64,000 nt of DNA from Nectonema munidae (Eukaryota; Nematomorpha; Nectonematoida; Nectonematidae). Position numbers and translations under genes: made by a program. The stretch covers positions 248,001-312,000 of the forward strand of contig JAUIRK010000786.1 of the NCBI GenBank assembly GCA_030549495.1, written 5' to 3'. Numbering within the stretch: position 1 is the stretch's first letter; each line of letters begins with the position of its first letter. Under the pieces are notes generated by a model that had not been told where the DNA came from, searched no databases, and saw only the letters and a program-made list of their open reading frames with translations. This document shows, one piece after another, positions 12,650 through 24,094 of this stretch.

Positions 12650-13555
12650 AAAACTTGTGCATGGCACTGTATTCATAAATGAATTTTTGTCGGATTCCCA
12701 TTATTATCTTTCATATACAATTTTACCTATGAATACATTTAAAACGAAAAGACTTATTGATTACCATTACATTTTGACTTGTTTGTAGGGTACACTAAAA
12801 TGTTTTTGTTGTTTTGGCTATAACATTTTTCAAATTAAAAGAAACAACTCAAAAAAATTAAAAAATCCTTCTTTTTATAGTATGTAAAACCTCCAATAAT
12901 TTGAATTATTTCAGTAAAAATAGATGTAAAAAATATTAAAAACTAAAATAACAACCCTAGTAATCGAGTAATATTGAAGAAATTAAATATCAACAGTGAG
13001 GAGGAAAATAAGCGTGAATTTTCTAAACTTCTACAATGAAAAAATAATATCAACTGAGAGAAGGAAGCTAATCCCGAAATTCCTAAGCTTCTACATTCTA
13101 CATGTGCTTTCATTGGTGTAAGTATAACTATGATTAGGAAATGAAGTAGTGTAAGTTTGAAGTAGATAGTAGAGGCCTGAACAAGTTGTAAAAATTGGAC
13201 AATACTCGCCCGCCTCGAATTTTATTATTTTGTACCCGCAACAGCCCAACACTTAAAATTAAATTTAAACCCTCAACAGCTCAACTTAACACACAACCAT
13301 TTCATTTTGATAAAGAAGGAATATAATTTAAATGCTACTGTTTTTATACATTGAATTTTTATGATGTTAGATTTAAAACAAAATTTTATTACTTATGGCG
13401 CTGCTTTAAAATAGAATATTAATGATTTTTGGCTTTTTAAAGATGCTCTTGCAGAAATAAAATGGTCAGCAAGACTCTTACCAGCACTAGTTGGCATATT
13501 ACATAAAACATTACGCGCGATAACAGAGAGTGTAGGAAAATTTCTTCAATATAAT
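12650..13555. other. AT-rich intergenic stretch
   Basis: Nothing was recognised. A short direct echo occurs around 13,000-13,090 (CAACAGTGAGGAGGAAAATAAG versus a similar run 55 bp later), suggesting one local duplication. Confidence 0.35.
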
Positions 13556-13561
13556 CTATTG

Positions 13562-13735
13562 CATATGTAATAAAAAATGAACTTTATCTAAAAAAACAAA
13601 TGGATCTTTGATGATGTAAAAGTGTGGGTGTGCGTGATGTACTTACTGATGTTACACTTGATATCATCAGATATGAGAGCTATGAATGAATATCACGCTT
13701 TTTTAAGAATTAATTCGCAAATACCCGCAGAGCAA
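13562..13735 (-). repeat. Dispersed ~170-bp repeat, copy 1
   Basis: Read on the minus strand, this matches 61835-62005 over most of its length, including GCGAATTAATTCTTAAAAAA, ATATCAAGTGTAACATCAG and TCCATTTGTTT. No inverted ends or RNA polymerase III boxes are obvious. It is an interspersed repeat of unknown class. Confidence 0.6.
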
Positions 13736-14611
13736 TTTTCTGGGGGTCCCTCAAATGCGCGTGAGTGGCCCACCCAGCGCAGGCCTATAGTAGAAAGCGC
13801 TCTGCGATTGTAATTATTTTACTCTGCAAATGGGTATGATGTAGGCGCCTTTTTTCCGTTTACCGTATCTTTTCATCACTCTATAATCTATATAGAAAGC
13901 AAAAGAGGTGCTGAAACATACAACAGGTTATGATAGATACAAAGCAATAACTTTTCACTCTTCTTCACATTAAAAAGAAGTCGAGAAATCGTCTAGATGC
14001 GCAACATGACATGCATCTCTTGCTTTCAACGAAAAAGAGCCTCGAATCTCAAAAAAAATAATTGAAACTAAACGGGAACAAATGTCTAATTAATTTTAAT
14101 CTTTTTTTCATTTCATTAAATGTTTGGGTATTTTATAAAAAAAATTATTTATAAAATTTTGTGCTGGGGTGTGCGATGAATTTTTTTCACATAAGTGCTT
14201 CGCTATTCCCACCGCTATGCAATCCATCAAGAGCGAAACTCAATCAATCGCATGTTCATCCAGACATCATTAGCAAACTCGCAACAAATGTCAAGGATTT
14301 TTTAATGTCATAAATATTGTGAATTTACATATATTATTATGTAATTTTTATAATGTATTACTTGATGTATTTTCATAACAACTCACATTTACTCAGACAT
14401 GGGCCAATTACACGACTTCGTGTAATTATTAATAATTACATTTGACTTTTTATTCAAGGTAATTAATTACTTTAAATTACACTCAAAATTGAAAAATAAT
14501 TAATTACTTCTAATTACTTTTCAAAAAAAACGTTCTTATAATTACATTTATTTAAAATTTTTTTAGCAATAACATAATATCAATCAAATGACTCTCTGAT
14601 TATAAACATTT

Positions 14612-15208
14612 TTAATTTGCCTTGAATAATAGCAAATTATTATCAAAGTTCTTATCATTTAGACAACCTCTTTTTGATTGAAGAATCAGAGAAGCAAATG
14701 AAAATAACCTTTCAACGGGTGCAGAAGATGGGATTGCAGGGTTATATTTCAGAAAAAAAAATTTATTGACGGATAAAATCGATGAAATCAATATCATTTG
14801 ATGGAACATTCAGGTATTGAGAGTCTTTTAAAGAAGCTTGATTTTTTTGCTGAATCTTTAATTCTCTTTTGGTTGTCAGTAATCACAGCTTTCTTTATAT
14901 CTGTTGTTGCAACAAGTCTTAATGTGTGAGATAAACATCTTTTATGTTTAGGCAAAATGAAATGACTTACAGTTTTCTTCGTTCACGGCCACTTCTTCAT
15001 TAGGAAAAGACTGAAACTCAACTTCATCTGATTGTTGGAAGTCTGTTTTAATGCCAAATTCATTGAAACATTTCACAAAATTGCAGCCATTATCTGTAAT
15101 AGTCCTTGTTATTTTGTTAATGCTCAAACCATAAAACTCGTGAATATTCTGGAGCTTTTCTGAAGGTACTTGATACGAATGAGCTCCATGAAGTCGCTCA
15201 CAAGCCAA
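14612..15208 (-). pseudogene. hAT transposase fragment (catalytic core and dimerisation domain)
   Basis: Two minus-strand frames read in order. 15208-14948 contains ACERLHGAHSYQV and TRTITDNGCNFVKCFNEFGI, the hAT catalytic block with the conserved TDNGSNFVK motif. 14809-14612 contains SSAPVERLFSFASLILQSKR, the hAT C-terminal dimerisation signature (normally ..S.ERxFS.. then NRL). About 140 bp between them is not open in a common frame, and the N-terminal BED region is missing. It is a truncated, inactive hAT relic. No terminal repeats were identified. Confidence 0.8.
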
Positions 15209-15639
15209 TGCACCGTGACACCGAGAAAACTTCTTTTTCTATTTGACTAAACGTCAGTTGTAGTACAAACATGATTTAGACTCTACTGTGGATAGCGGCA
15301 ACATATTTTCAATTATAAACTCTGAAATGCAATGAAAATCATTGCGTTTTTTTAAATATTTCTGTCTACAAATAAAATCTGTCATAAATAGATCAAGTAC
15401 ATTTTTAACAACTGAAACATTTTGTTTCGATATTATATTTTTATTATAATAATCAACAAATTTTCTTAAAAAAAGTGATTTGATTATGTACAGTGTTACT
15501 TATAAAATTTAACAATCGAACATTATAAAAAATATCTCTGCTCAAATATTAAGCAAATAGAGTATTCTTGCTTTTAAACTGAATAGATAATCAAAATATT
15601 TATACCCAAATAACTATTTAAAAAAATTTCTTGACTTGA

Positions 15640-16386
15640 AAAAATTAATTTTTCAAATGTTACAAAATGTAGCAAACGTAATGATAAAGATTAAGTGACT
15701 TTTGTTGAAAAAAAATTCTTAGCGCGAGTCTAACAATATTCATTGATATAAAATTGTAACGATTGAAAACTATTTTAATCTAATTCTAAATGCAAATTAG
15801 ACAGAAGCAGTGGTGTAGCCAAAAAAAAGTTGATAGAAGGGGCACAATTTAAAAACAAAAAACTTGCGCAACATTATTTATACTTTCTTGATCCTTTCAT
15901 TGGAGAAATTTTCAAAAACTTATATCGCATAAGTTGCATGGGGGGGGGGGCACCATGCGGTACATAGGAGTGTGGGCACGGCCCCTCATGCCCCAGCCTA
16001 GCTACGTCACTGGAGAGAAGAGAGCTGAATGAGATAGGAGAGCTTGAATGAAAGAAGAGAGCTTGAGTGAATGATTGAGTTTTAGCAGAGAAAGCGGAAG
16101 AGAAAAACAGAGGAGAGAGAAAGAGAAATAGAATCACAGTGACAGAAGATGAGAAAATCTAGTGGATCATCATGTGTGTGCTCAAAAATACTACAAAGAG
16201 AAAGACACTGTGATAAACATTGCTTACTTATTGTATTGAAGCAATGGATTATTATTATTATATAGCTCTCACGCATCGTCTGTAAAATATGTTCAATAGG
16301 AAAAATGCGATCCTCATACATGTTTTATAAACAAGCAGCAACTCTTGCTTATAGAAAATTATTGGGGGGGGGGGGGGGGGGGGGGG
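15640..16386 (+). repeat. Copy of the right part of the 48-kb hAT element, ending in poly-G
   Basis: From about 15640 this matches 47284-48008 nearly base for base in direct orientation: AACATTTGAAAA-type start, TAGCGCGAGTCTAACAATAT, a GA-rich block with GAGAGAAGAGAGCT, and TATAGAAAATTATT followed by a long G run. At 48 kb this sequence lies just inside the right terminus of a hAT element (44104-48033), so this copy is a truncated relative. The last terminal bases are absent here; the G run passes straight into the tandem duplication at 16386. The short segment 15540-15640 also resembles 26000-26100. Confidence 0.7.
16364..16386. repeat. Poly-G tract (one of several)
   Basis: A run of 23 G. 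Similar runs occur at 6120-6133, 15940-15950, 18836-18859 (facing C12 at 18810-18821), 37964-37977, 43988-44008, 47997-48008 and 48069-48081. Most sit a few bases inside hAT-style element ends, so they travel with repeats and vary in length by slippage. Confidence 0.8.
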
Positions 16387-18214
16387 CGAAGGTCATCATG
16401 CGAAATTAAAACACCAGCAATACTTTGGCTCAATGAAGTCATTCTTCTTTCAACGTAATTAAGCTGACGAACCAAGTCCTAGCGTAAAAACAAACAAACA
16501 ATCCAAGTTATACTTTTTGAAAAATCTTGCATATTATGACAAAGTTTTGATGTACCTTGGATTTTCATCCTTCTCACTATCTACAAAAAAATATTTCTAT
16601 TGGCTTGATGGCCAGTGGCGGTTTTAAGGGGGCAGGGGGTCTATATAATATTTTTTTTCTCTAAATCAAGATCAATTGTCTTCAAACTAGAATTTATATG
16701 TGTTGCCGCAAACATCACGCGGAATCAAAACACCAGCAATACTTCGGCTCAATGAAGTCATTTTTCTTTCAACGTAATTTTAAGCGGACGAACCAAGTCC
16801 TAGTGTAGAAACAAACAAACAATCCAAGTTATACTTTTTAAAAATCTTGCATATGACAACGTCTTGATGTACCTTGGATTTTCATCCTTCTCACTATCTA
16901 TAAAAAATATTTCTATTGGCTTGATGGCCTGTGGCGGTTTTAAAACTTAAACTCGCGTGCCCTTTTCTTCCATGTAAAACTTTATAACTAGGGGCAACAA
17001 ATGCTGACCTATAAATCCTTCAAAAATTGACCTAACAACTTCAAAAAGTTAACTATTCAACTTTTAAAACTATTTTTCTTCAAGCAAAAAATTCAAAAAT
17101 GCTAACTAAAAATTTATTACTGATCTAAAAAAAATATAAGTTTATTTTGATAGGCACATTTATTATTTATTATATAAAATTATTTAATTTAAAAGATTAT
17201 AAAAATTAAATATTAAAAATGATATTCATTTAACGCTAACTGCATATTTCTTTTAGCCTCACCAAACAATCCAATACAATCCAATTGTCTAATTTCTTTG
17301 GGGCGAAGGTCATCATGCGAAATTAAAACACCAGCAATACTTTGGCTCAATGAAGTCATTCTTCTTTCAACGTAATTAAGCTGACGAAACCAAGTCCTAG
17401 CGTAAAAACAAACAAACAATCCAAGTTATACTTTTTGAAAAATCTTGCATATTATGACAAAGTTTTGATGTACCTTGGATTTTCATCCTTCTCACTATCT
17501 ACAAAAAAATATTTCTATTGGCTTGATGGCCAGTGGCGGTTTTAAGGGGGCAGGGGGTCTATATAATATTTTTTTTCTCTAAATCAAGATCAATTGTCTT
17601 CAAACTAGAATTTATATGTGTTGCCGCAAACATCACACGGAATCAAAACACCAGCAATACTTCGGCTCAATGAAGTCATTTTTCTTTCAACGTAATTTTA
17701 AGCGGACGAACCAAGTCCTAGTGTAGAAACAAACAAACAATCCAAGTTATACTTTTTAAAAATCTTGCATATGACAACGTCTTGATGTACCTTGGATTTT
17801 CATCCTTCTCACTATCTATAAAAAATATTTCTATTGGCTTGATGGCCTGTGGCGGTTTTAAAACTTAAACTCGCGTGCCCTTTTCTTCCATGTAAAACTT
17901 TATAACTAGGGGCAACAAATGCTGACCTATAAATCCTTCAAAAATTGACCTAACAACTTCAAAAAGTTAACTATTCAACTTTTAAAACTATTTTTCTTCA
18001 AGCAAAAAATTCAAAAATGCTAACTAAAAATTTATTACTGATCTAAAAAAAATATAAGTTTATTTTGATAGGCACATTTATTATTTATTATATAAAATTA
18101 TTTAATTTAAAAGATTATAAAAATTAAATATTAAAAATGATATTCATTTAACGCTAACTGCATATTTCTTTTAGCCTCACCAAACAATCCAATACAATCC
18201 AATTGTCTAATTTC
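16386..18214. repeat. Recent 917-bp tandem duplication with internal sub-repeats
   Basis: Unit 1 (16386-17302) and unit 2 (17303 to about 18214) are almost identical. I noted only two differences: an extra A in unit 2 at the GACGAAACC site, and ACGCGG versus ACACGG. Each unit holds two diverged sub-copies about 319 bp apart, starting with ACACCAGCAATACTT at 16411 and 16730. Unit 1 starts at a 23-base G run; unit 2 starts at TTTGGGGCG. Such high identity implies a very recent event or an assembly duplication. Confidence 0.9.
17213..17396 (-). CDS. Possible terminal coding exon inside the tandem duplication, unidentified
   Basis: On the minus strand an acceptor-like TTTTTACGCTAG precedes an open frame from 17396 that reads TWFRQLNYVERRMTSLSQS, then DDLRPKEIRQLDCIGLFGEA, and stops at 17213. 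The composition is protein-like and unlike translations of the surrounding AT-rich DNA. The frame crosses the junction of the two 917-bp units, so this arrangement may be the ancestral order and the flanking copies derived. Partial, decayed versions occur in the other sub-repeats. I do not recognise the family, and no upstream exon was found. It could be the last exon of a host gene or a mobile-element remnant. Confidence 0.35.
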
Positions 18215-20250
18215 ATTTATTCGAGTTTTCATGCAATCGACCAAATATTACTTTAATTTTTTGCCTGAAACTAAAAAATAGTTTTAAAAGTTGAGTTTGA
18301 AGTTTTGAATTTTTTATTTGCTTTTTTTACTTGGTCCAACCTTAGCCATTTTTTGGGGATATTATGAGGATAAGTTTTTGGAATATTGCATATCTATATC
18401 ATATAAATTGTTCTATACGATTGTTTTTAGTTTGTGAAAATGATGTAATTTTTGACGATGCGTTCAATTTTTTTATTTCCCTTTGGAGCAAATATATAAT
18501 GATAGAATTCCCTTTTTGGATGTTGAAGTTAAGTTATGAGGAGTTATACACTAAGTGGTTTTGTTGGTATATATTTAAAATTTTCTTTTGTTCCTATAAA
18601 TTATAAAATAAATTTCGTAAATGCTTAATAAAAATAATTGTTAAAATATCATCCAATCAACTTGTAGAAGAGGATCTCTCTAGATTAAAATAAATATTAA
18701 CTATCCATCTGAAATTATTGAATTATTTTCCTACAGCTGAAAGAAGAATATTGCTTTTGGGTCTTGCTTTTCTAGGTAACCAAATTGGACAGAATTTTCA
18801 TCATTTTCGCCCCCCCCCCCCTCTGAAAACACATTGGGGGGGGGGGGGGGGGGGGGGGGAGGGGGCGGACTAAAAAAGGAAGCTGTCAAATGGGCAAATA
18901 AATTTGTTTTTATATAATCAACATAACATACTTCCTTGTTAAAATAATGTATATTTTTTAAATAAGTGTTTTATAAGACAAGATTTATTTAGGAAAACTT
19001 AAAATAGTGATTCATAAAATAAGTTAACTCGATTTTTAAATATGAAATAAATGAATTTATTAAAAATTCAAATTGTTGACTCTTATGGTCTTTTTAAAAA
19101 TAAGTAAAGGTGAAGAAAAAGGACTTCTGTATTAATGAAACTTACCCACTTTGCCTCATCTATTATTTTGTGTTTAATTTTTATTTATTGCAAAAAAATA
19201 TGACTAAGTTTTGAGAAATTACACTAAACTAGTGGTTAACTAAGAGGCCAGATACCCGTTAGGCGTTCTTTAATTTCTTAAATCTTATCGCAACGCTTCT
19301 TGGAAAAAACTTTACCGCAAATGTGGTAAACACCACCTTTGAAAATACCAAGTTGTAAATAACTGCATTTAATTAGATTGCATGTAAAATATAACATGAG
19401 CTAGCAAAGTATATGTGTGTATGAATGCTAAATTAATTCTTCAATATCTTATTTTAAAACATTTTTTATTGTAGTATTTTTTAGGTTGTAGTGACCTCTT
19501 AGAATAACGAGATCCATGATTTGGTTGCAACTTATAAGGTATTGCAAGTTGTCAAAGGGCTACTCTAATAGTGAACAACTTTTAAATTCATTTTTAAGCC
19601 TGCTTTATAGAGAACTAAGGATACTTGTTAAAAAATCCACTGCATATTTTATGATTAACTTTCTGGAAGGCAAACTAGACATGCATGTAGAATTTTCTGA
19701 TATCCGTTTTCGTATATTTCTATCATTTTTGTAAACATATGATAAAAAAAGAAAAAATAAGAAGATAAAATAAAGAAAAGGTAGACAACTTCATTTACTT
19801 TTTATAAGAAAGTTTGCTCTGTATTTATATCATTTTGATATAAATAAATCAGGAGACAGTTGTCTAAAAATTAGGTTTTTGATAAGGTTTACTGCAAAAA
19901 AATTTCCAATAATCTCTTTGAGTGGTATTAAATATAAAGAATTTTATGTGACGAATTATATTTGTGAAAATTAATCAAGACATGCCTAGATTGGAAACTT
20001 TGTTTTAGAACATGAGTTAACAAGTCATGTGAGCATTGCAAAAGACGGTTTGTGAAGAACTTGCCATTTCAACTGAAGAAGGATAAAAAAATAAATTATG
20101 AAGATTAGCAACTCTAGAATTTGGAGAGCCGGTGTCTACAAAAAAATGTATGGATTGCCTTTAATCTTAATAACGTGCAGCGCAATTTTTAGGCCGGTTG
20201 AAAGGGTGCTGGTAGAAAACATAAGAGAAAGCGAAGCTTGAGGGAGAAGC
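18215..20250. other. AT-rich stretch with a C-run/G-run hairpin
   Basis: No gene was recognised. A run of 12 C (18810-18821) is followed 14 bases later by 24 G (18836-18859), which could pair as a hairpin or form G-quadruplex. A 39-bp segment near 18737-18775 (CTGAAAGAAGAATATTGC onward) is bracketed by acceptor- and donor-like sites but has no support from neighbouring exons. Confidence 0.4.
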
Positions 20251-20259
20251 TTAATTGAC

Positions 20260-20883
20260 AAAACTACATACTTGCACAGTCTAGCAAAATGACCCTATTT
20301 TTTACACAAGTCATATTCGACATTTCGTGCAGAACATTTGAATCTAGTATGTGCATGATACCCACAATGGGTACATTTATGTGAAGATGGAGTCATCTTG
20401 GCCACAGATATAATTCAGGATTACTATCTGGTTTAACGTTTTCCATTACATTAAAGACCGAGTATTCATTGTTTAGCCCATTCACTAGCCGGTGTTAGAG
20501 CAATAGGTAAAGGTACCGTAGGGTATTTTCATCGAGAAGGCACAATTGCGCAGCTTGTATCGAACTATGAAGAAAGCAAGCTTGATGTGGGATCGAACCC
20601 AAGACCCTTGAGTTATGGAATCCAGCATCTAACCAACCCTACTCACGCTACGTGTTAGAGCAATAATGATGTCCAATGCTATCTGTAAGTCGACATCAGA
20701 CTTTTCTAGTATTCGAGTAAGAATAAAATTGGAAGCCAAAGTTTGAATGAACGCTACGCCTACTGCTTCTTTTCTTAGTGGGAGAGGCATGGATGACAGC
20801 TGTTTAAAGTGTAAAGAAACGGAGGTAAAACTAAAGACGCAAGACTGTTGAGAAGAGTTTATTAAGCAACTATGAATTTGCAA
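20260..20883 (-). pseudogene. Retroelement gag fossil with CCHC zinc knuckles (LTR-kin)
   Basis: On the minus strand near 20.28-20.39 kb a zinc-knuckle array of the Cys-x2-Cys..His..Cys type (CTHCGYHAHTRFKC and a second CDLC..GH) is readable, typical of the nucleocapsid end of a gag gene. Gag-like sequence lies upstream at 20.63-20.88 kb. A SINE (20506-20651) is inserted between the two parts. No long terminal repeats or pol were recognised next to it. It is broken and old. Confidence 0.55.
20506..20651 (-). mobile_element. tRNA-derived SINE with 14-bp target duplication
   Basis: The insertion is bounded by an exact direct repeat, GTGTTAGAGCAATA, at 20492-20505 and 20652-20665. Read on the minus strand, it starts with a tRNA-like head: an A-box-like GGTTGGTTAGATGCTGG and a B box GGGTTCGATCCC. 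A tail follows with CTTCATAGTTCGATACAAG and CGATGAAAATACCC, shared with the copies at 25.7 and 46.5 kb. A 14-bp target duplication and polymerase III boxes are the hallmark of LINE-mobilised SINEs. The duplication is perfect, so the insertion is fairly recent. Confidence 0.85.
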
Positions 20884-21115
20884 GCAAAACCATGATATAT
20901 ATATAAAGAGCTTTCTGCTGCGATTTATTTTATTAAAAGATTTTAAAAATAGAATTATGTAAAATGAAATAAAACTAAAAAAACTTTTCGATAACTAATA
21001 AATAAAATTTTAGCGTATATCAATTTATAAAATATACAACCATAAGAGGACAAATATTTGCGGTAATTTATTTAATAAATTTGAAAAAGTAAAATGCTTT
21101 GTGCGGAAAATATCT

Positions 21116-21760
21116 TTAGCTGTCAGAAAATCCCCAAAGAGAGAAAAATATATCTTTTGAAGATTTTCGCTTCAATTTCTGATGTGAAGGATTTGGTGAA
21201 GTATTGTCATTTTCATGTTTACAACTTTCGCTTTGAGGAATAGAATAAATGACAGGTACATCAACATTACTCTTAAAAGAAAAAGGTGTTGCTTTAGATG
21301 GAGTGGATGGCTGCTTTGTATTTAGAAAGGATCTTTCAAGATGCCGTAATTCGGCATTTTGAGTTTCAATCGTCAGGCCTAACTCAATAATTTTATCATT
21401 TAGATCTTGTAAATTCTGTGAAAGTGCTTTATCGCTTTTGAACTGAGCCCGAGATGAACGAATGTAATCATATATAACTATAGAGGCAGCAATGACGAAT
21501 ATAAGGAATTCTCCGAGGATATCAGCGCCCAATTCTATTGCCATGTTCTCATTTAACTTTTCAACGTGATGAGGCTTTCCTAAGCCAAGAACTGCCATTC
21601 TAAATCTTGTTTCGATTTTGTGAAACATCTGAGCAGGCGGAATTACGACGTATTTACGAAAAATTATACTCGATCTGGCTTTATTTCGCAACATTTTGAC
21701 AAAGGGCTTGCTCAATTGCTTCACCAACAAGGTAGCTAATTTAACTAAAGGAAACACCAT
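21116..21760 (-). CDS. OPA3: OPA3-like mitochondrial protein
   Basis: This 214-residue single-exon frame matches the OPA3 family, proteins of the mitochondrial membranes that affect mitochondrial shape and are linked in humans to optic atrophy and 3-methylglutaconic aciduria. Landmarks in order: an N-terminal FPLVKLATLLVKQLSKP segment, PPAQMFHKIETRFRM at about residues 41-55, LNENMAIELGADILGE at about 69-84, a hydrophobic stretch FLIFVIAASIVIYDY at about 85-99, then a coiled-coil region with QNAELRHLERS. Human OPA3 is about 180 residues; the extra length is a Ser/Lys-rich C-terminal tail of about 65 residues. The start ATG at 21760 gives the expected MVFPLVK N-terminus. An acceptor-like TTTTCAG about 50 bp upstream suggests a 5' UTR intron. 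A TTTATT near 21067 could be the poly-A signal on the minus strand. Neighbours are repeats only. Confidence 0.92.
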   Translation of the reverse strand: MVFPLVKLATLLVKQLSKPFVKMLRNKARSSIIFRKYVVIPPAQMFHKIETRFRMAVLGLGKPHHVEKLNENMAIELGADILGEFLIFVIAASIVIYDYIRSSRAQFKSDKALSQNLQDLNDKIIELGLTIETQNAELRHLERSFLNTKQPSTPSKATPFSFKSNVDVPVIYSIPQSESCKHENDNTSPNPSHQKLKRKSSKDIFFSLWGFSDS

Positions 21761-21829
21761 ATGATTATTTTGGATATTTTTCTTTCGTTTTCCAAATTCA
21801 TCGGTTATTCCTGAAAATGATCAAATAAA

Positions 21830-24090
21830 ACGTTATAGCAAATATCAAAATTCGTTAAAAATGTAAATAATCATATTTTAATTAAACAACATCAACAATC
21901 TCTCATCAGCTAGCTCAAGTAAATTCGAATAATCAATCTGAATGAGTTTAAAAAAAATAAAATACTACAGCCTGATAAATATTCTATCCACTTTATGAAA
22001 AATAAAACTTTATTTCAATTTGATATATACAAAAATAGTTAAAAAAAATCTGCGTAATTGACAAGACAGAAAGGGTTTTACCTAAAAATTTCTAATGGAT
22101 GTCGGGATGGTTGAATAGCAGAATCCGTATCAGAGCCGGAATACTCAAATCACTTAATTTAAATCAGATTATGTGTTTTCATCTTCTATCTAAAAGTAAT
22201 AATATCTAGATAAATTTAAGTAATAACGTATAGATTATTTTATCGTTGAATTTATCATTTATTATTATTGAAAAAATGCCCAGTGAATATGTATATATTT
22301 GTTTATGTATATAGAATTATATATTGGAAACACATTTATGATGCTAACTTTAATTTATAAAATTTAAAGAAAATGTTGTTGAGAAGGCATGAATAAAAGT
22401 TGAAAAATGTAAATAAGGAAAAGAAATAAAACCAGCATGATTGATTTGGTATAAAAACATATATTTCATGTAAAATTAGAGAGAATATTTTTGGAGATAG
22501 TTTTTAGAAGTAGACCGCAAATTTGATTAACACTGGGTCATTCACAATTGACGTCAACCTTTTTTTGATCTATTTTAACCCCCTCTCCCTATTGTCAACT
22601 TTGGACTATTTATTTAGTTAACAAATTCTTCATTTCTCAACTTATCCACACCACCAACTCTCAGTCTTTGGTTGACATCTAAATGTAAAAAATGAGTCCA
22701 GAAATGAAATTAGCATGGCCGATTTAGTATAAAACATATTTTATGTAAAATTTGAAGGAATGTTTTTGGAGAACATTTTTAGAAAGCACAAATTTGATTA
22801 ATACTTAGATATTTTCAAATCCTAAATGTAAAAAATTAGTCCAGAAATGAAAACAACATGACCGATTTAGTATAAAAACATATATTTTATGTAAAATTTG
22901 AAGGTATATTTTATTAGATATATTTTTGATCAATCAAAATTTTGATTAACATTTTCTAAAAAGTAGCCATGATTATTGACAAAATTAAATATATATAAAG
23001 TGTTATGCGTTCCAAACTGTATATAATTATAAATTTCCAGGGTATTATATAATATAGACCCTAAGTTATAAAGTTAACTACAGATAATGTCAAAATTATG
23101 TTGAAAATTTTTAATTTTTGATTGGAATGTTTTGGCATGATAAGGTCATTCAGCTACCATGAAAATGGTATCAAAAGATGCAGCTAGCGATTTTAGGAAA
23201 ATTTACGAAATTTTAAGGGATATAATGCAGCCAATTAATTTTTAGTGAAGGTAACGGGTAAAACGCCCACACTAGCCATGTCGGAATGCCAAGCTTCGTA
23301 TCGTTATAGGGGTTAAATAATTATAAAAAGTTGACCGTTGAAGTACAAATAATATAATAGTGGAGTTCAGATGAATGTAAATAACTACCTTCATTCAACA
23401 TTAATTTGTATACTTAAAGTTTATCATAAAATGATTTAAAAAATCCTACCCTAAGGGTCAAATGAGATTCAAATTTATTTATTTTTCCTCTCAAAAAAGT
23501 GTCATGGTTTTTAAAGATTTAGCCATTTAATATGCAGAGCAATTTATAAAAATTAAAAAAAAAAATAAAATAAAACTAACTTAATTTTTAATATAGGAGA
23601 ATATAAATAATAATAATTTGTTTAAACAAAAATCATTTTGAATAACTTGAAGGTCTTTAATTAAACGCAATTTCCTTAAATTTTGTTTTTAAAATTTTAT
23701 GCTAACTTTTCTCCTTATTTTTGTCAAAAAATTTAACTATGAGTTTAATAATTTATAACACTTTTTAGCGATATCTATGATAAATCTTCCCTTTTGTAAA
23801 AAAGAAATATTGCATTAAAAATACAAGTTTCTCAAAAAAAAGATGATCCACAAACACAAGAAACACTCAACATTATCAGTGATATATGTGTAGTGTATGT
23901 AACTACAAATTATGTGCTTACCACCAAATATAATTGATTACTAAGTCTACTTTAAATTTTTAATTTAAAAGTAGAGAAGGCAGGGGGAGGGATAACCTTG
24001 GGGCCAGATGGAAAACTGAAGAGACTATGCCGCTACCCTAATTAGCATCGTCAGTGTAAATATATTGATTATGTCCTCATTATTGCTCTA
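21830..24090. other. AT-rich intergenic stretch
   Basis: No gene was recognised. It contains the 143-bp tandem units noted separately at 22.4-22.95 kb. The rest is low-complexity AT-rich sequence. Confidence 0.4.
22430..22950. repeat. Short tandem array of ~143-bp units
   Basis: Three related units share CATGNCCGATTTAGTATAAAA and TATTTTATGTAAAATTTGAAGG, at about 22433, 22713 and 22854; the last two are spaced about 143 bp (AAATGTAAAAAA starts at 22681 and 22824). A lone diverged relative (GTCGATTTAGTGGTAAAA) occurs near 37155. This looks like a decayed satellite or a dispersed repeat that duplicated locally. Confidence 0.6.
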
Positions 24091-24094
24091 TCTA

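Noticed and set aside
18364-18606. 80-residue plus-strand open frame rich in Phe, Ile and Trp
   Set aside because: Composition is what AT-rich DNA gives by chance; no motif, splice partner or start context.
20580-20660. Candidate tRNA gene on the minus strand (B box GGGTTCGATCCC)
   Set aside because: No clean cloverleaf acceptor stem; the sequence continues into a shared SINE tail and is bounded by a 14-bp target duplication, so it is a SINE head.
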